This document shows positions 24,314 through 32,837 of a DNA stretch of 39,697 nt, one piece after another. The DNA lies in assembly GCA_025359485.1 (NCBI GenBank), contig JANYGA010000144.1, forward strand, positions 1 to 39,697, written 5' to 3'. The notes beneath the pieces are model-generated. The model was not told where the DNA came from and searched no databases. It saw only the letters and a list, made by a program, of their open reading frames with translations. Within the stretch, counting starts at the first letter, position 1, and every line of letters begins with the position of its first letter. The DNA comes from Rhodospirillales bacterium. Lineage in GTDB: Bacteria > Vulcanimicrobiota > Vulcanimicrobiia > Vulcanimicrobiales > Vulcanimicrobiaceae. The position numbers and the translations under genes were made by a program.

Positions 24314-25975
24314 GTGATTCGCTCGATGATGCGTCCGCGCGTCCGATCGCGCGGGTCGATCGTTGCGATGGCGATCTCGCTCCTGCTGACGAACGTCGCG
24401 TTCGATACGCGTGATGCGCGTGCGGCCGAGGCGCCGCAACCCACGATCGCTTTCGTGCCGCTCGACGATCGTCCGGTCACGTACCAATTACCCGTGATCC
24501 TCGGGACGATTGCGGGGCAACCGATCGTGACGCCGCCGCGCGCGTCGATCGGCAACTATTTGCGCGCGGGCGATCCCGACGCGATCGCACGTTGGCTGCG
24601 TGGTCCGCAGACGCAAGGCGTCGCGGCGCTCGTTGCGTCGACGGATATGATCGCGTACGGCGGTCTCGTCGCATCGCGCATTCCCGGGATCGGCACGGGC
24701 GAGGCCTACGTGCGTCTGCGCGATCTCGCACGACTCAAATCCGAACGCTCGATCCCCTACGTCGGCGTTTTCGGGACGATCATGCGCCTCGCACCGACGG
24801 GCGTTCCGCGCTTGGGTGGCGCGACGAATTATTATGCGGCGGGCGCGACGGTTGATGAGATCCAAGCGTACGCGAACCTTCCCGATCCACCGCAAACGGC
24901 CGAGGATCGAGGAAAAGCGATGCGTCTGCGCGAGCGCATCGGGGTCGCGACGCTCGATGCGTATCTCGCGACCCGCACGCGAAATCGCGACGTCGATGCG
25001 TGGGCGTTACAACTTGCGGCAGAGGGTGGCTTCGATCGTATCGTCATCGGTCAAGACGATGCCGGGCCGACGGGATTGCATCTCAAAGATGTCGCCGTCC
25101 TCAAACGCGATGCGCGACGCGACGGTCTGGGCGATCGCGCGTCGATCGAACCGGGAGCCGACGAACTCGGCATGGTGATGCTCGCGCGTGCGTTCGCGCG
25201 AAACGTCGGCTGGTCGCCGACGGTCGCACTCGCCTACTCGCGCCCCGACGGCGGTGCGGTCAACGACCAACTCGAATACGTTCCGATCGAGACGACCATC
25301 TCGCAGATCGTTCGCGCGTGCGGCGCGACGCGCGTCGAGACCGACGCGGATATCGCGCTGTACGTGCGCGTTGCGGGAACGAGCGCGAGCGACGAGCGCG
25401 CATTCGAAGATCGGATTGCAGACGACGTCGCCCGTGGCCGTAGCGTTGCCGTCGCCGATCTCACGTTCTTGGAAGGCAAGCCCGGCGACGAGCAACGCGC
25501 GCTCACGCAGGCCCTCATCGATCGCGGGCTCGCGGGAAAGATCGACGCGTTCGCGTCGTGGAATACCGATGCGAACACGATCGGAACGGCGCTTCCCGAA
25601 GCGATCGCCGTCGGTGCGGGGCGTCGCGCCAAGCGCTACGACGCGCGCGCACACGCGCAGTTCATGCTCGATCGCTACATCGACGATTATGCATTCCATC
25701 AATTCGTGCGGCCGACGATCAACGAGGTCTTGCGCGCGCGGGACATCGATACGACGCTGCTCTTGCCCGAGATCGCGCGCGAAGCCGCGTCACGCAATCG
25801 CAACGCGCTCTGGCCCTACGCGCTCGATCTTCTGGCGAAGATCTATCCGCAGTATCGAAATTCGGGCCTTACGATCACGCTGCCGTGGGATCGAACGTTC
25901 GAAGCGAAGATCGACGTGCGTTTGGCGCCCGCGCCGGTTCCGACACCGACCGCGAGTGCAACTCCGACGCCCTAG
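24314..25975 (+). CDS. Exported DUF4127 family protein
   Basis: A 553-residue protein with the DUF4127 pattern: IAFVPLDDRPVTYQLP (45-60), ALVASTDMIAYGGLVASR, IVIGQDDAGPTGLH, EPGADELGMVMLARAFAR, and SWNTDANTIGTALPEA. The N-terminus carries a basic stretch and a hydrophobic segment (SIVAMAISLLLTNVAF, about 15-30), so it is exported or anchored. The last 16 or so residues are a Pro/Thr tail (PVPTPTASATPTP), reminiscent of the tail of the 1282-2088 protein. The family's biochemical role is unknown to me. The GTG at 24314 follows the pyruvate carboxylase stop after 3 bases; ATG 24326 or 24329 are alternatives. Its stop is 4 bases from that of the convergent epimerase gene. Confidence 0.85.
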   Translation: MIRSMMRPRVRSRGSIVAMAISLLLTNVAFDTRDARAAEAPQPTIAFVPLDDRPVTYQLPVILGTIAGQPIVTPPRASIGNYLRAGDPDAIARWLRGPQTQGVAALVASTDMIAYGGLVASRIPGIGTGEAYVRLRDLARLKSERSIPYVGVFGTIMRLAPTGVPRLGGATNYYAAGATVDEIQAYANLPDPPQTAEDRGKAMRLRERIGVATLDAYLATRTRNRDVDAWALQLAAEGGFDRIVIGQDDAGPTGLHLKDVAVLKRDARRDGLGDRASIEPGADELGMVMLARAFARNVGWSPTVALAYSRPDGGAVNDQLEYVPIETTISQIVRACGATRVETDADIALYVRVAGTSASDERAFEDRIADDVARGRSVAVADLTFLEGKPGDEQRALTQALIDRGLAGKIDAFASWNTDANTIGTALPEAIAVGAGRRAKRYDARAHAQFMLDRYIDDYAFHQFVRPTINEVLRARDIDTTLLLPEIAREAASRNRNALWPYALDLLAKIYPQYRNSGLTITLPWDRTFEAKIDVRLAPAPVPTPTASATPTP

Positions 25976-25979
25976 GCGA

Positions 25980-26417
25980 TCAGCGGCGCGGGCGCGTCGC
26001 CGGTGGTTGGCAGAGTTCCGTCAGCACGCCGCCCGTGCTTTTGGGATGCAAGAACGCAATCGTGTTGCCGTGCGCGCCTTTGCGGGGCGACTCGTCGATG
26101 AGACGCACGCCCGCGGCGCGCAAGCGCTGCATTTCCGCCTCGATATCGGTAACCTGATAGGCGATGTGATGCATCTTCGTCGCCGCGTCGCCGCGAAAGC
26201 GCGCGATCGCCGAGCTTTCATCGAGCGGGCGTAAGAGTTCGATGACGGAGTCGCCCGCCGCGATGCCGACCGCTTCGATGCCTTGATCGGCGACGATCTC
26301 GCGATAGAGTTGCGCGAAGCCCATCGTCTGCGTGTACAACGCGACCGTCGCATCGAGATCGGCGACGACGATTGCGACGTGGTCGATCGTCCAGCCGTTG
26401 GTCGCGGGATCGTTCAT
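25980..26417 (-). CDS. mce: Methylmalonyl-CoA epimerase
   Basis: Interconverts (S)- and (R)-methylmalonyl-CoA. The 145-residue vicinal-oxygen-chelate protein opens with [20 protein letters not shown], and its likely metal ligands are His13, Glu60 (DSVIELL), His83 or His84 (KMHHIAYQV) and Glu134 (LTELCQP). The [20 protein letters not shown] segment is typical of this family. It overlaps the upstream mutase by 4 bp (ATGA), so the two are translated together. With the mutase and the biotin carboxylase subunit at 34965-36755 it supplies the propionyl-CoA to succinyl-CoA branch. Confidence 0.94.
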   Translation of the reverse strand: MNDPATNGWTIDHVAIVVADLDATVALYTQTMGFAQLYREIVADQGIEAVGIAAGDSVIELLRPLDESSAIARFRGDAATKMHHIAYQVTDIEAEMQRLRAAGVRLIDESPRKGAHGNTIAFLHPKSTGGVLTELCQPPATRPRR

Positions 26418-28021
26418 GCGATCGCCTCGGCGACGTGCTTTCCGAATACGCCGCGTAAGACGTCGCAGATTTCGCCGAGCGTCGCACCCGCGTCCACGGC
26501 TTCAAGGAATCGCGGCATGAGGTTCTCGGTGCCGACGGCTGCGGATCGCACGTCTTCGAGCCGCGAAGCGACGGTTGCGGCATCGCGTTCGGCACGATAT
26601 GCGGCGACGCGCGCGATCTGATCGCGCTCGATCGACGCATCGATCTTTTGCAACGCCATCTGCGGTCCGTCGCTCGTTTCGGCGAATGCGTTGACGCCCA
26701 CGACGATGGCATCGCCGCGCTCGATCTCTTGCTGCGCGCGATAGGACGATTCCGAAACGCGCGACTGCATCCAGCCGGTGTTGATCGCCTCGACGCTGCC
26801 GCCGAGCGCATCGACTTCGGCGATGAGGGCGGATGCGCGTTCGACCACCTGTGCGGTAAGCGATTCGACGTAAAACGAGCCGGCGAGCGGATCGACGACG
26901 TCGGCCGCACCGCTCTCGAAGGCGATGATCTGTTGCGTGCGAAGCGCGAGGCGCGCGGATTCTGCCGTCGGCAAGGCGAGCGCTTCGTCTTTGCCGTTGG
27001 TGTGGAGCGATTGCGTTCCGCCGAGCACGGCTGCGAGTGCCTGAAGTGTCACGCGCACGACGTTGTTGTCGGGTTCTTGTGCGGTAAGGGTCGAACCGCC
27101 GGTCTGCGTGTGGAAGCGCAGCATTTGCGATCGCGGATCGTTCGAGCCGAACTCATCGCGCACGATCTTCGCCCAGAGCAAACGTGCCGCGCGAAACTTC
27201 GCGATCTCTTCGAAAAAATCGTTATGCGCGTTCCAGAAAAACGAGATGCGTGGGGCGATGACATCGACGTCGAGCCCGGCTTCCCTGGCCGACCGAAGAT
27301 ACGCCTTGGCGTTTGAGAGCGTGAAAGCGATCTCTTCGACCGCCGTCGATCCCGCCTCTCGAATGTGATAGCCGGAGATCGAAATCGTGTTCCAATTCGG
27401 CACGTCGGTCGCACAATACGCCATGACATCCGTGACGAGTCGCATCGAGGGCTTGGGCGGATAGATATACGTTCCGCGCGCGACGTATTCTTTGAGCACG
27501 TCGTTTTGGATCGTCCCGCCGAGCTTATCGAAGGAAATGCCGCGTCGACGCGCCACCGCAAGCACCATCGCGAGGAGAATCGATGCGGGCGCATTGATCG
27601 TCATCGAGACCGTTACGCTATCGAGTGGGATGCCGTCGAAGAGCGTTTCGATATCGCGTACATGATCGATCGCGACGCCCACTTTCCCCACTTCACCGCG
27701 AGCGATCGCCGCGTCGGAATCGTAGCCGAGTTGGGTCGGAAGATCGAAGGCGACGGAGAGCCCAGTCGTTCCACGGTCGAGAAGATAGCGATAGCGCGCG
27801 TTCGATTCAGCCGCCGTCGCGAAGCCCGCATACTGACGCATCGTCCACAGACGCCCGCGATAACCGTCGGCGCGGATGCCGCGCAAGTACGGAAACGCGC
27901 CCGGCGTTTCGTCACCGAGCGTCGCGTGTGCGCTGCGTGCGTCGGTTTCGTCGTAGGCGGTTTGCAACGGGATGCCGCTCCCGTTTTGCGTGCGCGCGCC
28001 GCGTCTCTCGCTCTTTGCCAT
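26414..28021 (-). CDS. Methylmalonyl-CoA mutase, large (catalytic) subunit
   Basis: B12-dependent rearrangement of (R)-methylmalonyl-CoA to succinyl-CoA. The 535 residues cover only the TIM-barrel catalytic part; there is no C-terminal cobalamin-binding domain with a DxHxxG motif. This is therefore the split type whose B12-binding subunit is a separate gene, not seen in this window. Diagnostic residues favour methylmalonyl over isobutyryl substrate: Tyr64 in TMRQYAGF and Arg181 in [11 protein letters not shown]. His218 in [10 protein letters not shown] is the conserved catalytic His. ATG at 28021. It is coupled to mce by ATGA. Confidence 0.94.
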   Translation of the reverse strand: MAKSERRGARTQNGSGIPLQTAYDETDARSAHATLGDETPGAFPYLRGIRADGYRGRLWTMRQYAGFATAAESNARYRYLLDRGTTGLSVAFDLPTQLGYDSDAAIARGEVGKVGVAIDHVRDIETLFDGIPLDSVTVSMTINAPASILLAMVLAVARRRGISFDKLGGTIQNDVLKEYVARGTYIYPPKPSMRLVTDVMAYCATDVPNWNTISISGYHIREAGSTAVEEIAFTLSNAKAYLRSAREAGLDVDVIAPRISFFWNAHNDFFEEIAKFRAARLLWAKIVRDEFGSNDPRSQMLRFHTQTGGSTLTAQEPDNNVVRVTLQALAAVLGGTQSLHTNGKDEALALPTAESARLALRTQQIIAFESGAADVVDPLAGSFYVESLTAQVVERASALIAEVDALGGSVEAINTGWMQSRVSESSYRAQQEIERGDAIVVGVNAFAETSDGPQMALQKIDASIERDQIARVAAYRAERDAATVASRLEDVRSAAVGTENLMPRFLEAVDAGATLGEICDVLRGVFGKHVAEAIA

Positions 28022-28127
28022 CGCGACTTAGTTTCCGGTCGCGCCGCTCGCGCCCCCTCGTGCGTCGAGGTGCGGAATTCCCGCGACGAGTAACGCCATG
28101 ACGTCGCGCGCCTGAGCGTACTCTCTC

Positions 28128-28367
28128 ATGCAGAAGCTTCTGCCGACGATCGTCGACGGCGGTCGCATCATCGGCGCCGTCGAGACGGATTTCGGGGGCG
28201 GCCGCGTTCGCGATAATCCGGATCTCAATAAGATGGTCGCATCGATGACCGCACAGGGCCGTGCGGGATTACCCGACGATATCGGGTCGGCCGTCGCCGC
28301 GCTCCTCGCCGACGGCGGTTGGATCACGGGCCAACGCATCGAAGTTTCCGGAGGCGCGGCGCTCTAA
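28128..28367 (+). pseudogene. Relic of a short-chain dehydrogenase/reductase
   Basis: An open stretch of 79 codons whose pieces match two separate parts of a classical SDR. Residues 1-15 (QKLLPTIVDGGRII) match strand beta-5 before the catalytic Ser. The remainder (GAVETDFGGGRVRDNP, then AGLPDDIGSAVAALLADGGWITGQRIEVSGG) matches the C-terminus. The Rossmann cofactor half and about 50 residues carrying the catalytic Ser-Tyr-Lys are missing, and an in-frame TGA lies 13 bases upstream of the ATG. The join is at about 28169-28172. The C-terminal part is well preserved, so the deletion may be recent. It cannot be an active oxidoreductase. Confidence 0.72.
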
Positions 28368-28378
28368 ACGGATCCGCG

Positions 28379-28765
28379 TTACGCGCGCGCCTGCGATCGA
28401 GCGGCGAGCGCGTACGCGGTTGCGAGGGCGAGGTTAATCGGGATCGGGCCGATCGTTTTCCACGTTGCGACGACGTGGCCGCGGGAAATCTCCCACGCGG
28501 GAATGAGCCCCGCGAAAAGTTGGTCGAGCGCGACGAGCCATAGCAACGGCGCGAAGCGTCTCAAATCTCGCAGCAGCATCACGTAGACGAGCGTCACGAC
28601 GACGTATTCGCCACCGGCGATCGTCGTCAGCGCCGGGTCCTTCGTCGGCACGTCGAAGAGCGGCCCGAGCAGTGGCTGAAAGAAGATCGCGAGCGTCGCG
28701 ACGGTCGCGTCGACGATGGCGCCGATGACGAGTGCGATGCGGAGAATGCGAGGCGGAATTGTCAT
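28379..28765 (-). CDS. Small integral membrane protein
   Basis: No named family. The 128-residue protein has four hydrophobic segments: ILRIALVIGAIVDATVATLAIFF, TIAGGEYVVVTLVYVMLL, APLLWLVALDQLFAGLI, and INLALATAYALAAR. Loops are short and basic. An inner-membrane location is clear, the function is not. The ATG at 28765 is preferred to an in-frame TTG three codons upstream. It is divergent from the next membrane protein and converges on the SDR relic. Confidence 0.6.
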   Translation of the reverse strand: MTIPPRILRIALVIGAIVDATVATLAIFFQPLLGPLFDVPTKDPALTTIAGGEYVVVTLVYVMLLRDLRRFAPLLWLVALDQLFAGLIPAWEISRGHVVATWKTIGPIPINLALATAYALAARSQARA

Positions 28766-28886
28766 TTCGCGCAATGCTTCGCCATCGCCGGCCCCGCCTC
28801 GTATCGGCGACGTGCAGCGCGGGAAAACCTTAAATCGAGCGTAAGGCCCGAGGGACCGAAGGCGACGCCGAGAAGGCGGCCGAGTC

Positions 28887-29567
28887 GTGCGTCGTCATGC
28901 TGCCATCGCGCTTACCGGAATCGTCATCCTCGTCGCTGCTTCCGCAACGGCGCTGATCTCGCATATTCTCATAGACCAACTCGGCGACAGGCTCCTGACG
29001 ACCGACACGTACGATTACGTCGAGCACCGCTCGCGGTTCGTCGTCTTCGCCGTAGCCGCGAGTACCGTCGCCTTCATGCTGTCGCGGTTATGGAACGCGG
29101 TCTTTGCCGATGCACGTCGTTCGCCGACATGTATGCGCGATACGATCGCGCGTGCGGCGCGGCTCTGCGCCCATCCCCTCGCGAGGGTCGCGACCATCGT
29201 GTTTGCGATCGTCGCCGTCGTCGCGATGGAAGATTTCGACGTGTTGCGCATCGGTGGCGCGGACTTGAGCGTGCAGGCGGCACTTGGAGGTTCGCTGTGG
29301 CTGGGCCTCGGCGTAACGGCACTCGTTGCCGCGCTTATCATGACATTCGCGACGCTCGGCATGCGGGGTGTCGCGCGATCGTATCGTCTCCTCGTCGCCG
29401 TCGTGCGCGATGTGCTTCTCGCAATTCTCCCCGTCAGCGGCAATCTGCGCTCGCTCGATCGGCGCGAGCGTGCGCCGTTTTCGTTTACGACCTTACGAAA
29501 TATCGTTCGCCGCGCGGCGAAGCGCGGTCCACCTCCGTTTCTGCGTCCGATCTCGCCTCACACCTGA
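28887..29567 (+). CDS. Hypothetical membrane protein, four predicted helices
   Basis: A 226-residue protein with hydrophobic segments at about 7-27 (IALTGIVILVAASATALISHI), 50-68 (FVVFAVAASTVAFMLSRLW), 100-118 (VATIVFAIVAVVAMEDF) and 132-160 (ALGGSLWLGLGVTALVAALI). It ends in a basic tail, RRAAKRGPPPFLRP. No known motif is seen. Start GTG at 28887. It ends 62 bp before a TonB-dependent receptor on the same strand and could be co-expressed with it, but nothing in the protein resembles TonB, ExbB or ExbD. Confidence 0.6.
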   Translation: MRRHAAIALTGIVILVAASATALISHILIDQLGDRLLTTDTYDYVEHRSRFVVFAVAASTVAFMLSRLWNAVFADARRSPTCMRDTIARAARLCAHPLARVATIVFAIVAVVAMEDFDVLRIGGADLSVQAALGGSLWLGLGVTALVAALIMTFATLGMRGVARSYRLLVAVVRDVLLAILPVSGNLRSLDRRERAPFSFTTLRNIVRRAAKRGPPPFLRPISPHT

Positions 29568-29618
29568 GGCACGTGTACGCAACCGCGCGTCGCTCGAGAC
29601 GACGCGCTCACCCCAAAC

Positions 29619-29622
29619 GGAG
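29619..29622 (+). promoter_or_regulatory. Ribosome binding site fixing the TonB-receptor start
   Basis: GGAG seven bases before GTG 29630. It selects this start, which begins a signal peptide, over codons further upstream that lie inside the preceding membrane-protein gene. Confidence 0.7.
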
Positions 29623-29629
29623 TTCTGTC

Positions 29630-32056
29630 GTGTCGTCATTTACGCGCCGCTCGATTGCGGTCATCGCTATCCTGAGCATCGTATCGTCCGCGCCATCGAT
29701 TGCGAGTGCCGCCGAACCGACGGGGAGATGTTTCGTGCGCGTCGCGACCGTCGACGGGACGCCGATCGCGCGCGCGACGGTCGTCGTGTCGCGAAGTGGC
29801 GACCGTCAAACGGCCGTGACCGGCAACGACGGAACCGCAACGGTCGCGCACCTCACGCCCGGGACCTACGACGTTTCGGCGTCGTCGCCGCAGTACGCGT
29901 CGCTAAGCGGAAGCCCGATCGAAATCAGGTCGACGGCGCGAACCGACGTCGCGCTCGTCCTCGCACGGTCGGCAACCTCGCTGACGACGATCGGCAGCGT
30001 AACGGTTGCCGGGTCGGCGAATGTTTCCACCTCCAATGCGCCGACACAAACGCTAGCGACGCAAACGTACGCTGCTCGCGGCTACACGCGCGTGAGCGAC
30101 ATCGTGTCGGGCGCGCTCTCGGCGACGGTGATCCACCAGGGCAGCGGCAGCCCCGCGGCACCCGAGAGCATCGCTTTGCGTGGACCCGATCCTACGGAGA
30201 CGCTCGTCGATATCGACGGTCACGAACTCAATAGCGGTATCTCCGGCGATTTCGATCTCTCGCTTCTGGACCCGGCAGATTTCGCGAACGTGCAACTCGT
30301 TTACGGGATCTCGCCCGCAGCTCTGCTCGGTCCGAGTACGATCGGCGGCGCGATCAACGTACGCACGCTCGAGCCGACGGCGAAGCCGCACGGCTTCGTG
30401 CGGACGTCGTTCGGCACGTACGAATCGTTCGGCGAGACGCTGCAGGCAACGGGACGAGCGGAGCGGTTCGGGTATGCGTTTTCGCTCCACCAAGCCGATG
30501 CCGCAAATCAAGTCACGCGTCGAGCGGTCACCGATGCAGCGGGCGAACGCGCGCGCGTCGGCAGCGACGTCGACGGCCAGACCGCGCTTGCGAAACTGCG
30601 CTATTCCTTCGGCCGCACGCTCGATCGGTATGCCGAAATCACGGTTCGCGATCAGAGCGTCGTGCGCGATCTTTCCGCGGCGCTCACGGCGATCACACCC
30701 GACGGCCAGTATGCGACGTCGATCGGTTCGCGACTTCTCGGCCACAACGCCGGCTACGGATTGGATCTGCAAGTTCCACTCGGCGCGCATGGCAGCGACG
30801 GGATCGCGCGCACGACCGCGCTCTATCGCCATCTCACCGCGTCCGCGGCACAATCGGTCGAGGGTCCGGCGAGTGGAACGAGCACGTCCTATTTCGACGA
30901 TCGCGATCGCCTCGCCGACGATACGCTCGAGATCGACCATATCTTCGAACGCGGAAGTATCGCGCTGAAATATCGTTTGCGTTCCGAAGCGCTCGATACG
31001 TTCGACCCGACGCTCGCGGCGAATATCACCGAACAAGCGCGACGTTTTCAACCGCTCGCCCACATGCGAGCCCTCGATGCAGCAACGGACGTGCCGTCGT
31101 CGACGACGGTGAGCGGACTCGCGCAGACGCAGCGTTCGCTCGCGCTCCGACTTCAGTACGATCCATCCGAACGCTATCACTACACGGTCGCGGCGTACGA
31201 TAGTCACTTCTCGACCTTCGGGCATAGCTTCGATCCGCGCGTCGGTTTCGTCTACACGCCCGATGCACGTACCGCGATCCGCGGATCGGCGGGCACGACG
31301 TTCCAAGCGCCGCAACTCACCGCGCTCTACGTTCCGGCGAACCTCCCACAACCCAATGCCAACGGCCACATCTCAATCGGTAATCCGCACTTGCGCGAAG
31401 ATCACGCGACGGAATACGATCTCGGGTTTGAGAAAATCGTCGGACCGGCCGCACGCACGGTGCGTGTTGCTGCCGATTTTTATCGAACGAATCTGCGTAC
31501 GCCGTCGCAACGATTGCTCGCCGCGTCGACGTGCGCTGCAGGCGCGCCAAGTCTTGCGTGCGCGAGCTATCCGATCAATATCGGCAACGCCGTGTATACC
31601 GGCGCCGAACTCCTCGCCGAGACGCGGATCGCGGGGCTGGCGCTCAAACTCGGTTACGGTCTCAACAGCACGTACGCCGTGAACGCGCCGGCGGACGTTC
31701 AGAACGGTACCATCGTTCCTCACGAACAATTCGCGGGCGTCCCCTTGCACAAGCTCACGTTCGAACTCGATCGCCGGCCGAGCACCGGACTCGCGTACGA
31801 TGCGGCCGTCGTGTACGAGGGCCGCTATAACGAACTCAACCGTCCGCCGTTTGCGACGGTACGCGCGAGTCTCGGATATACGCTCGCGGGCCTCGAGTTC
31901 AACGTCGCGGGAACGAACCTCACCAACGTTTACGCGACGCGCTTCACACAGGCCGGCGCGGGCATCGCGTACGGTGGCATCGACGGACCCATCGCGACCG
32001 ACGCGTACGCGTTGCAGGGTCGCGCGGTCACGTTCTCGCTCGCGCGGCACTTCTAA
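29630..32056 (+). CDS. TonB-dependent outer-membrane receptor
   Basis: An 808-residue receptor. It has a signal peptide (about 1-27, IAVIAILSIVSSAPSIASAA) and then a carboxypeptidase-regulatory-like beta sandwich (about 30-110, VDGTPIARATVVVS ... LTPGTYDVSASSPQY). A plug follows (about 125-250, VSDIVSGALSATVIHQGSG ... LRGPDPTETLVDIDGHEL ... LGPSTIGGAINVRT). The rest is a 22-strand-type barrel ending in ARHF with a C-terminal Phe, the usual signal for outer-membrane assembly. It imports a ligand using energy from TonB, which is not in the window. The barrel gives no clear hint of substrate. The stop is 5 bases from that of the convergent ArsR-rhodanese gene. Confidence 0.92.
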   Translation: MSSFTRRSIAVIAILSIVSSAPSIASAAEPTGRCFVRVATVDGTPIARATVVVSRSGDRQTAVTGNDGTATVAHLTPGTYDVSASSPQYASLSGSPIEIRSTARTDVALVLARSATSLTTIGSVTVAGSANVSTSNAPTQTLATQTYAARGYTRVSDIVSGALSATVIHQGSGSPAAPESIALRGPDPTETLVDIDGHELNSGISGDFDLSLLDPADFANVQLVYGISPAALLGPSTIGGAINVRTLEPTAKPHGFVRTSFGTYESFGETLQATGRAERFGYAFSLHQADAANQVTRRAVTDAAGERARVGSDVDGQTALAKLRYSFGRTLDRYAEITVRDQSVVRDLSAALTAITPDGQYATSIGSRLLGHNAGYGLDLQVPLGAHGSDGIARTTALYRHLTASAAQSVEGPASGTSTSYFDDRDRLADDTLEIDHIFERGSIALKYRLRSEALDTFDPTLAANITEQARRFQPLAHMRALDAATDVPSSTTVSGLAQTQRSLALRLQYDPSERYHYTVAAYDSHFSTFGHSFDPRVGFVYTPDARTAIRGSAGTTFQAPQLTALYVPANLPQPNANGHISIGNPHLREDHATEYDLGFEKIVGPAARTVRVAADFYRTNLRTPSQRLLAASTCAAGAPSLACASYPINIGNAVYTGAELLAETRIAGLALKLGYGLNSTYAVNAPADVQNGTIVPHEQFAGVPLHKLTFELDRRPSTGLAYDAAVVYEGRYNELNRPPFATVRASLGYTLAGLEFNVAGTNLTNVYATRFTQAGAGIAYGGIDGPIATDAYALQGRAVTFSLARHF

Positions 32057-32061
32057 CGGCG

Positions 32062-32748
32062 TCACCCCACACGTGAGAGTTCCTCGCCTGCAGCTTCCCA
32101 ATCCATTGGGCTCAGGCCGATTCGCGTTGCATCGAAGCCCCGTTCGCGCAAATAGGCGACGGCTTCGTCGGCGAAAATGCAATACGGGCCGCGGCAGTAC
32201 GCGACGTATCGCTTCGCTTTGCTCAACGCAAGTTTGCCGCTCTTGAGCGATTCGAGCGGCGCATTGATCGCCCGTGGAAGATGGCCCGCCTCGTATTCCT
32301 CGGTCGGTCGCGTGTCGAGGAGCGCGACGGCGGGATCGGCGATAAGGGCGCGCACGAGCTCGAATTCAGAGATCCCGGCGTCGCGATCGCCCAAGTGATT
32401 TTTAACGGCTAAAGCAACTTCGAGATCGTTCTCTTCGGCAACATCGCGTAAGCTTCGTAAGAGTCGATGGACGTTGACGCCGGCGGTTCGATAAAAGGCG
32501 AAGGTGCCTCGACGCTCGACCGTTACGAGACCGCACTTCGCGAGCACCTGGAGGTGTTGCGAGCAATTGGCGATCGAGAGGGCCGTTTCGAATGCGAGAT
32601 CGGCAACGGTGCGCGGACGCTGCGCGATGAGCTCGAGGATCTCGAGCCGATGGGGATTAGCGACGGCAGCTGGGATACGGGCGAACGCGGCATAGACGTC
32701 ATCTTTGAATCGTCGCTTCGCGACGGGGCCCATCTTCCTGAACTTCAT
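32062..32748 (-). CDS. ArsR-family regulator fused to a rhodanese domain
   Basis: A 228-residue two-domain protein. Residues 15-115 form an ArsR winged helix (ANPHRLEILELIAQRPRTVADLA ... SQHLQVLAKCGLVTVERRG ... FYRTAG). Residues 125-225 form a rhodanese domain with LLDTRPTEEYEAGHLPRAINAPL and the active-site loop YCRGPYC (Cys185, Cys190). Cys62 and Cys72 flank the recognition helix. Such fusions are thought to sense sulfane sulfur or redox state. It is divergent from an MFS transporter, with a 24-bp imperfect palindrome over that gene's promoter, so it probably represses the transporter and itself. ATG at 32748; an ATG five codons later is possible. Confidence 0.9.
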   Translation of the reverse strand: MKFRKMGPVAKRRFKDDVYAAFARIPAAVANPHRLEILELIAQRPRTVADLAFETALSIANCSQHLQVLAKCGLVTVERRGTFAFYRTAGVNVHRLLRSLRDVAEENDLEVALAVKNHLGDRDAGISEFELVRALIADPAVALLDTRPTEEYEAGHLPRAINAPLESLKSGKLALSKAKRYVAYCRGPYCIFADEAVAYLRERGFDATRIGLSPMDWEAAGEELSRVG

Positions 32749-32798
32749 GACTCGCGGAGGCCTTTTCGGCGAGGTCGCGCCTTCCTTCTCGTATCCGA

Positions 32799-32827
32799 TT
32801 GACAGGTAGGCAAATAGTCAATATATT
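32799..32827 (+). promoter_or_regulatory. Strong sigma70-type promoter of the MFS gene
   Basis: TTGACA (32799-32804), a 17-base spacer, and TATATT (32822-32827). The predicted start near 32834 is one or two bases before the ATG at 32836, so the transcript should be leaderless. No Shine-Dalgarno precedes the ATG. Confidence 0.8.
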
Positions 32828-32837
32828 TCTTGAATAT
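32814..32837. promoter_or_regulatory. Imperfect palindrome, candidate ArsR operator
   Basis: A 24-bp AT-rich inverted repeat with 9 of 12 positions matching between halves (core TCAA-N8-TTGA). It covers the -10 element and start point of the MFS promoter. Position and type fit an ArsR-family repressor site for the divergent ArsR-rhodanese protein. Confidence 0.5.

Noticed and set aside
28028-28129. A 33-codon minus-strand ORF (MREYAQARDVMALLVAGI...) ending 6 bases before the mutase ATG
   Set aside because: Its spacing suits a leader gene, but it lies beside the SDR relic, matches no family I know and lacks a ribosome site. Without conservation data it cannot be called a gene.
29090-29629. 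An upstream extension of the TonB receptor frame
   Set aside because: The added residues are arginine-rich, lie inside the preceding membrane-protein gene, and would bury the signal peptide. GTG 29630 has a good GGAG site.
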